A DNA stretch of 64,000 bases. Origin: UBA1081 sp045636025. GTDB taxonomy: Bacteria > Bacillota > Clostridia > Oscillospirales > Acutalibacteraceae. The stretch covers positions 24,747 through 88,746 of the forward strand of contig JAZTWP010000088.1 of assembly GCA_045636025.1 (NCBI GenBank). Reading direction: 5' to 3'. The translations under genes and the position numbers were made by a program. Shown piece by piece: positions 61,369 through 64,000 of this stretch. The notes below the pieces were generated by a model that saw only the letters and a program-made list of their open reading frames with translations, did not search any database and was not told the DNA's origin. How positions within the stretch are numbered: the first letter of the stretch is position 1; each line of letters starts with the position of its first letter.

Positions 61369-62218
61369 TATCAACATAAGAGACCCGTTTATTGTACCCT
61401 ATGAGGGGAAATATTATATGTACGGCACAAGAGGAAAAGGCTGTTGGGAAAGTCAGAAAACTCCCGGAATGGGATTTGACGTTTACATAAGCTCAGACCT
61501 TGAAAACTGGACAGAGCCGAAAGCTGTTTTTTCAGCAAGTGATAATTTCTGGGGCACTCACAATTTCTGGGCACCTGAAGTGCATTTTTACAACGGCAGA
61601 TTCTATATGTTTGCATCTTTCAAAAGTGCAGACAGAAACAGAGGCACACAGATTCTCGTTTCAGATACACCCGACGGAGAATTCACTCCCATCACAGAAT
61701 ATCCCGTTACTCCCGCAGAATGGATGGCACTTGACGGCACTCTTTATGTGGACAAAAACGGTGACCCCCATATTGTTTTCTGTCACGAACATCTTCAGAT
61801 AAAAGACGGAACAATCTGCACAATGAAGCTCAGCCGCGACCTGACAAAGGCAGTCAGCGAACCGAGAACACTTTTCAAAGCTTCTGACCCTTACTGGGCA
61901 AGAAAAGATTGTGACCATTGGGTTACAGACGGTCCTTTTATGTATCGTGGTGAAAGTGGCAGACTTTATATGATATGGTCAAGCTTTACAGACAGCGGTT
62001 ATGTTCAGGCTGTATGTTATTCTGATAATGATGACATTGACGGCAATTTTATTCACGATCTGCCTCTGCTTGCGGAAAAAGACGGAGGTCACGGTATGAT
62101 TTTCACGGGCTTTGACGGAAAGACTTATCTCGTGCTTCACAGACCCAACTCAAATCCCGACGAAAGACCTGCTCTGACTCAGATTATTGAAAAAGACGGT
62201 CATCTCGAAACAGTATAA
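61355..62218 (+). CDS. GH43-family glycoside hydrolase
   Basis: 287 residues, a single five-bladed beta-propeller. The first catalytic Asp is in NIRDPFIVPYEGKYYMYGT, the pKa-modulating Asp is in EWMALDGTLYVD, and the general acid Glu is likely in NFWAPEVHF. No signal peptide, so it is cytosolic. Family members are alpha-L-arabinofuranosidases, beta-xylosidases or beta-galactosidases; the substrate cannot be told. Co-transcribed with the small membrane protein upstream. A convergent GPH symporter may supply its substrate. Confidence 0.87.
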   Translation: MKLSDINIRDPFIVPYEGKYYMYGTRGKGCWESQKTPGMGFDVYISSDLENWTEPKAVFSASDNFWGTHNFWAPEVHFYNGRFYMFASFKSADRNRGTQILVSDTPDGEFTPITEYPVTPAEWMALDGTLYVDKNGDPHIVFCHEHLQIKDGTICTMKLSRDLTKAVSEPRTLFKASDPYWARKDCDHWVTDGPFMYRGESGRLYMIWSSFTDSGYVQAVCYSDNDDIDGNFIHDLPLLAEKDGGHGMIFTGFDGKTYLVLHRPNSNPDERPALTQIIEKDGHLETV

Positions 62219-62223
62219 AAAAT

Positions 62224-62263
62224 AAGGAGACAACTTCTTAACTGAAGTTATCTCCTTTAATTT
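62224..62263. terminator. Bidirectional terminator
   Basis: Stem AAGGAGA(C)AACTTC / GAAGTT(A)TCTCCTT (62224-62237 with 62244-62257), one mismatch, 6-nt loop and T flanks. It separates the convergent GH43 and symporter genes. Confidence 0.9.
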
Positions 62264-62267
62264 TTTA

Positions 62268-63749
62268 TCAGATTGCCTCTTCACCGGCAGTTTTCATTTT
62301 AGCAAGATTTGCTTTTCTCTTTTCTGTAAGCTCTTCCTGAAGCTTTGCAAGATTTTTCTTGTTGAGAGGATAGAAAAGGAAAAGAAGGAAAATGATGAAA
62401 TAGCCCACTGCCATAACTCTTGTAACCATCTTGTACATTCTGTCTCCGACACCGGGAAGATATCCTACAACACCTGAATTTTCAGGGTCATATTTTGCAT
62501 ATTTGTAAAGAAGCTGAAGTCCGCCTGAGTCTGCAATTGTCTGACCGACTTTTCTTGCAAATGTATAAACGGCATAAATTGCGCTTTCGTTCTTGATGCC
62601 TGTGACATTTTCCTGATAGTCAATAACATCGGTAACAACTGCCCAGTTGAGAATTGAAACGAATGAATAACCTGCACCCACACCGAAGTTAAGAAGAAGG
62701 AACGGCCAGGGATTAGCCTGAAGATATTCGTTAGGACCGATGAAGCACATTACAAGGCTTGAAATAGTTGAAAGAACAAGACCTGCCGTGCAAAGCTCTT
62801 TCTTACCGAATTTTGCAGCAAGTTTGGGGCAGAACAGGATAAGAAGAACCATAGGTGCATAGTTTGAAATTGTAAGCCAGATTGAAAGGTCCGGGTTGCC
62901 GAAATAGTTCTTTGTAAGATACTGATTGAATGAACCGAACTGCAGAAGTCCGCTGATAACAAGCCCTGCAATTGTAACGGTCATAAAAGGACGGCTCTTG
63001 AAAAGAGTGCCGTATGTAAGTTTAAGGTTGACCTTTTTCTTTTCGGGAGAATAAAGAACTCTCTCTTTTGTTGTCTTGTAACAGGTCATATATGCTGCAA
63101 TTGAAAGTGCCGAAAGCACACATACTGCAACAAATGTCTTTTCGGGGTTAAGCTTTGTGTCATCATAAATGATTGACTGAGCAACAAGAGTAACTGCAGC
63201 ACCGCCTACACCTGCACCGATTGAACGCATTGTTGAAAGCAGAGTTCTGCCGTTGGGGTCATCTGTGATTGCAGAAGCAAGTGAGCCGTAAGGAATATTG
63301 ATTGCTGTGTACAGCATACCGTAAACACAGTATGAAATGTAAGCGAATCCGAGAAGTACAGCATATGAAGAAATGAAATTCTGCACATTAAGGAAACACA
63401 ACGCTGTTGATATGCCGAGAGGTACAGAAACCGTCATCAGATAAGGACGGAATTTACCGTTTTTGGTCGGTCTTCTTGTATCAACAAGAATGCCCCATAA
63501 CGGGTCATTGATTGCGTCCCAGAGTCTTATAACAAGGAATAAAACAGTAAGGTCCGTACTGATTCTTGTTGCATCGACACCGTGTCCGGGAAGAAGACAG
63601 TCAGTATAGAAAACTTTAAGATAGGTTGAAACAAATGTAAGCACAAACAGGTTGCCCATATCGCCGAAAAGATAACCGATTGCTTCACCCACGGATATTG
63701 CATTGGGATGCTTTACCGCATGAGGCGCCACAGGTTTTGCTTTTGCCAT
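62268..63749 (-). CDS. GPH-family (MelB-like) sugar:cation symporter
   Basis: 493 residues, about 12 membrane helices, glycoside-pentoside-hexuronide family of MFS-type transporters. The conserved N-terminal region shows GEAIGYLFGDMGNLFVLTFV and the cation/sugar-site Asp in LWDAINDPLWGILVD. Start has GGAGGAGAGAAAAA and a promoter at 63790-63818. Likely moves a disaccharide or glycoside with Na+ or H+. The adjacent convergent GH43 is the natural candidate for downstream hydrolysis. Confidence 0.93.
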   Translation of the reverse strand: MAKAKPVAPHAVKHPNAISVGEAIGYLFGDMGNLFVLTFVSTYLKVFYTDCLLPGHGVDATRISTDLTVLFLVIRLWDAINDPLWGILVDTRRPTKNGKFRPYLMTVSVPLGISTALCFLNVQNFISSYAVLLGFAYISYCVYGMLYTAINIPYGSLASAITDDPNGRTLLSTMRSIGAGVGGAAVTLVAQSIIYDDTKLNPEKTFVAVCVLSALSIAAYMTCYKTTKERVLYSPEKKKVNLKLTYGTLFKSRPFMTVTIAGLVISGLLQFGSFNQYLTKNYFGNPDLSIWLTISNYAPMVLLILFCPKLAAKFGKKELCTAGLVLSTISSLVMCFIGPNEYLQANPWPFLLLNFGVGAGYSFVSILNWAVVTDVIDYQENVTGIKNESAIYAVYTFARKVGQTIADSGGLQLLYKYAKYDPENSGVVGYLPGVGDRMYKMVTRVMAVGYFIIFLLFLFYPLNKKNLAKLQEELTEKRKANLAKMKTAGEEAI

Positions 63750-63789
63750 TTTTTCTCTCCTCCGTTTTTGTTTTTTATAATATAAAGGT

Positions 63790-63818
63790 ATTTTACAGCA
63801 TCACAGCAATAAAGTCAA
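63790..63818 (-). promoter_or_regulatory. Promoter of the GPH symporter gene
   Basis: Minus-strand TTGACT (plus 63813-63818), 17-nt spacer, TAAAAT (plus 63790-63795). Confidence 0.65.
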
Positions 63819-63906
63819 TGAAATACTTGATATATAAATTTTTTTTTGATAAAATGAAGAAAACAATAATTTAGCGGAAATGTTTGAAGAAATTAAAATC
63901 GAGCTT

Positions 63907-64000
63907 GTAGGGGCGTTGATCCAACGCCCGATTGTGAGCAAAGCGAACAATAACGGCTCTGCCGTTTTATTTTCCTTCGGAAAATGCACATTCGTGCCGG
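63907..64000. repeat. Palindromic dispersed repeat, copy B (cut by window end)
   Basis: Begins GTAGGGGCGTT and carries the same end hairpin (GGGCGTTGATCCAACGCCC). Its internal TTTTCCTTCGGAAAA and GCACATTCGTGC hairpins match the reverse complement of copy A at 1871-1974, which has TTTTCCTTATGGAAAA-type and GCACTTCGTGTGC-type segments. The right end lies beyond the window. Confidence 0.7.

Overview
The window reads as the chromosome of a low- to mid-GC, spore-forming anaerobe of the class Clostridia, most likely a gut Oscillospirales/Ruminococcaceae-type bacterium. The pointers are a SpoIIP homologue, type I dockerin modules on three secreted proteins, a ClpE-type Clp ATPase, a cytosolic glycan-degradation repertoire (GH2, GH78, GH36, GH43), Bacillota-type promoters (TTGACA-17-TATAAT) and strong GGAGG ribosome binding sites. 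No rRNA, prophage, CRISPR array or complete transposon was seen. The assignment comes from protein character, not from a search.

Layout. 1-2.2 kb: the tail of a phosphatase-like gene, glpK, and a gene-free stretch holding palindromic repeats. 2.2-4.6 kb: a TIR-domain membrane protein. 4.8-10.4 kb (minus): a probable operon of double-domain thyX, a TrpR-like regulator, a methyltransferase, hslO (Hsp33) and a clpE-like gene. 10.6-17.9 kb: a DUF2812 membrane protein, a Gfo/Idh/MocA-GNAT fusion, a WG-repeat lipoprotein, formimidoyltransferase, and a DUF2207/zinc-ribbon membrane pair. 17.9-23.6 kb (minus): lacZ (GH2) followed by a GNAT-GH78 fusion. 23.7-30 kb (plus): an RlmD-like methyltransferase, a dockerin-bearing D,D-carboxypeptidase, a GH36 alpha-galactosidase and two glycosyltransferases. 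30-35 kb (minus): an Xre-TPR regulator, then a four-gene sugar operon (one oxidoreductase, three TIM-barrel isomerases).

35-40.5 kb: an rRNA/tRNA methyltransferase cluster behind a Cys-repeat dockerin protein, then an RluA-type pseudouridine synthase. 40.5-49.7 kb: cysteine synthase, a papain-fold/SH3/dockerin protein, and an 1825-residue secreted protein of unknown family with an internal duplication. 50-51.2 kb: tRNA-Leu(CAA), a tandem 22-nt hairpin array and a four-helix-bundle gene coupled to a flavodoxin-like gene. 51.2-56.4 kb: a PHP phosphoesterase, a Gfo/Idh dehydrogenase, a DUF5685 / J-like / membrane protein cluster and a TtcA-like ATPase. 56.5-59.4 kb: a yybP-ykoY (Mn2+) riboswitch ahead of a P-type cation ATPase. 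59.5-64 kb: spoIIP with a small partner, a GH43 enzyme, a GPH-type sugar symporter, and a second copy of the palindromic repeat cut by the window end.

How they fit: several operons take up and break down plant or host glycans inside the cell (GPH symporter, GH43, GH36, GH2, GH78, Gfo/Idh enzymes and isomerases, glycerol kinase). Dockerin proteins act on or at the cell surface. A thiol/zinc-linked protein quality-control operon (Hsp33, ClpE-like) and Mn2+ efflux supply stress handling. The most unusual items are the hairpin array with its four-helix-bundle gene, two independent fusions of GNAT acetyltransferase domains to carbohydrate enzymes, the TIR-TM-DUF6273 protein, the double ThyX, the HPD-less J protein with an 11-cysteine tail, and the 1825-residue secreted protein.
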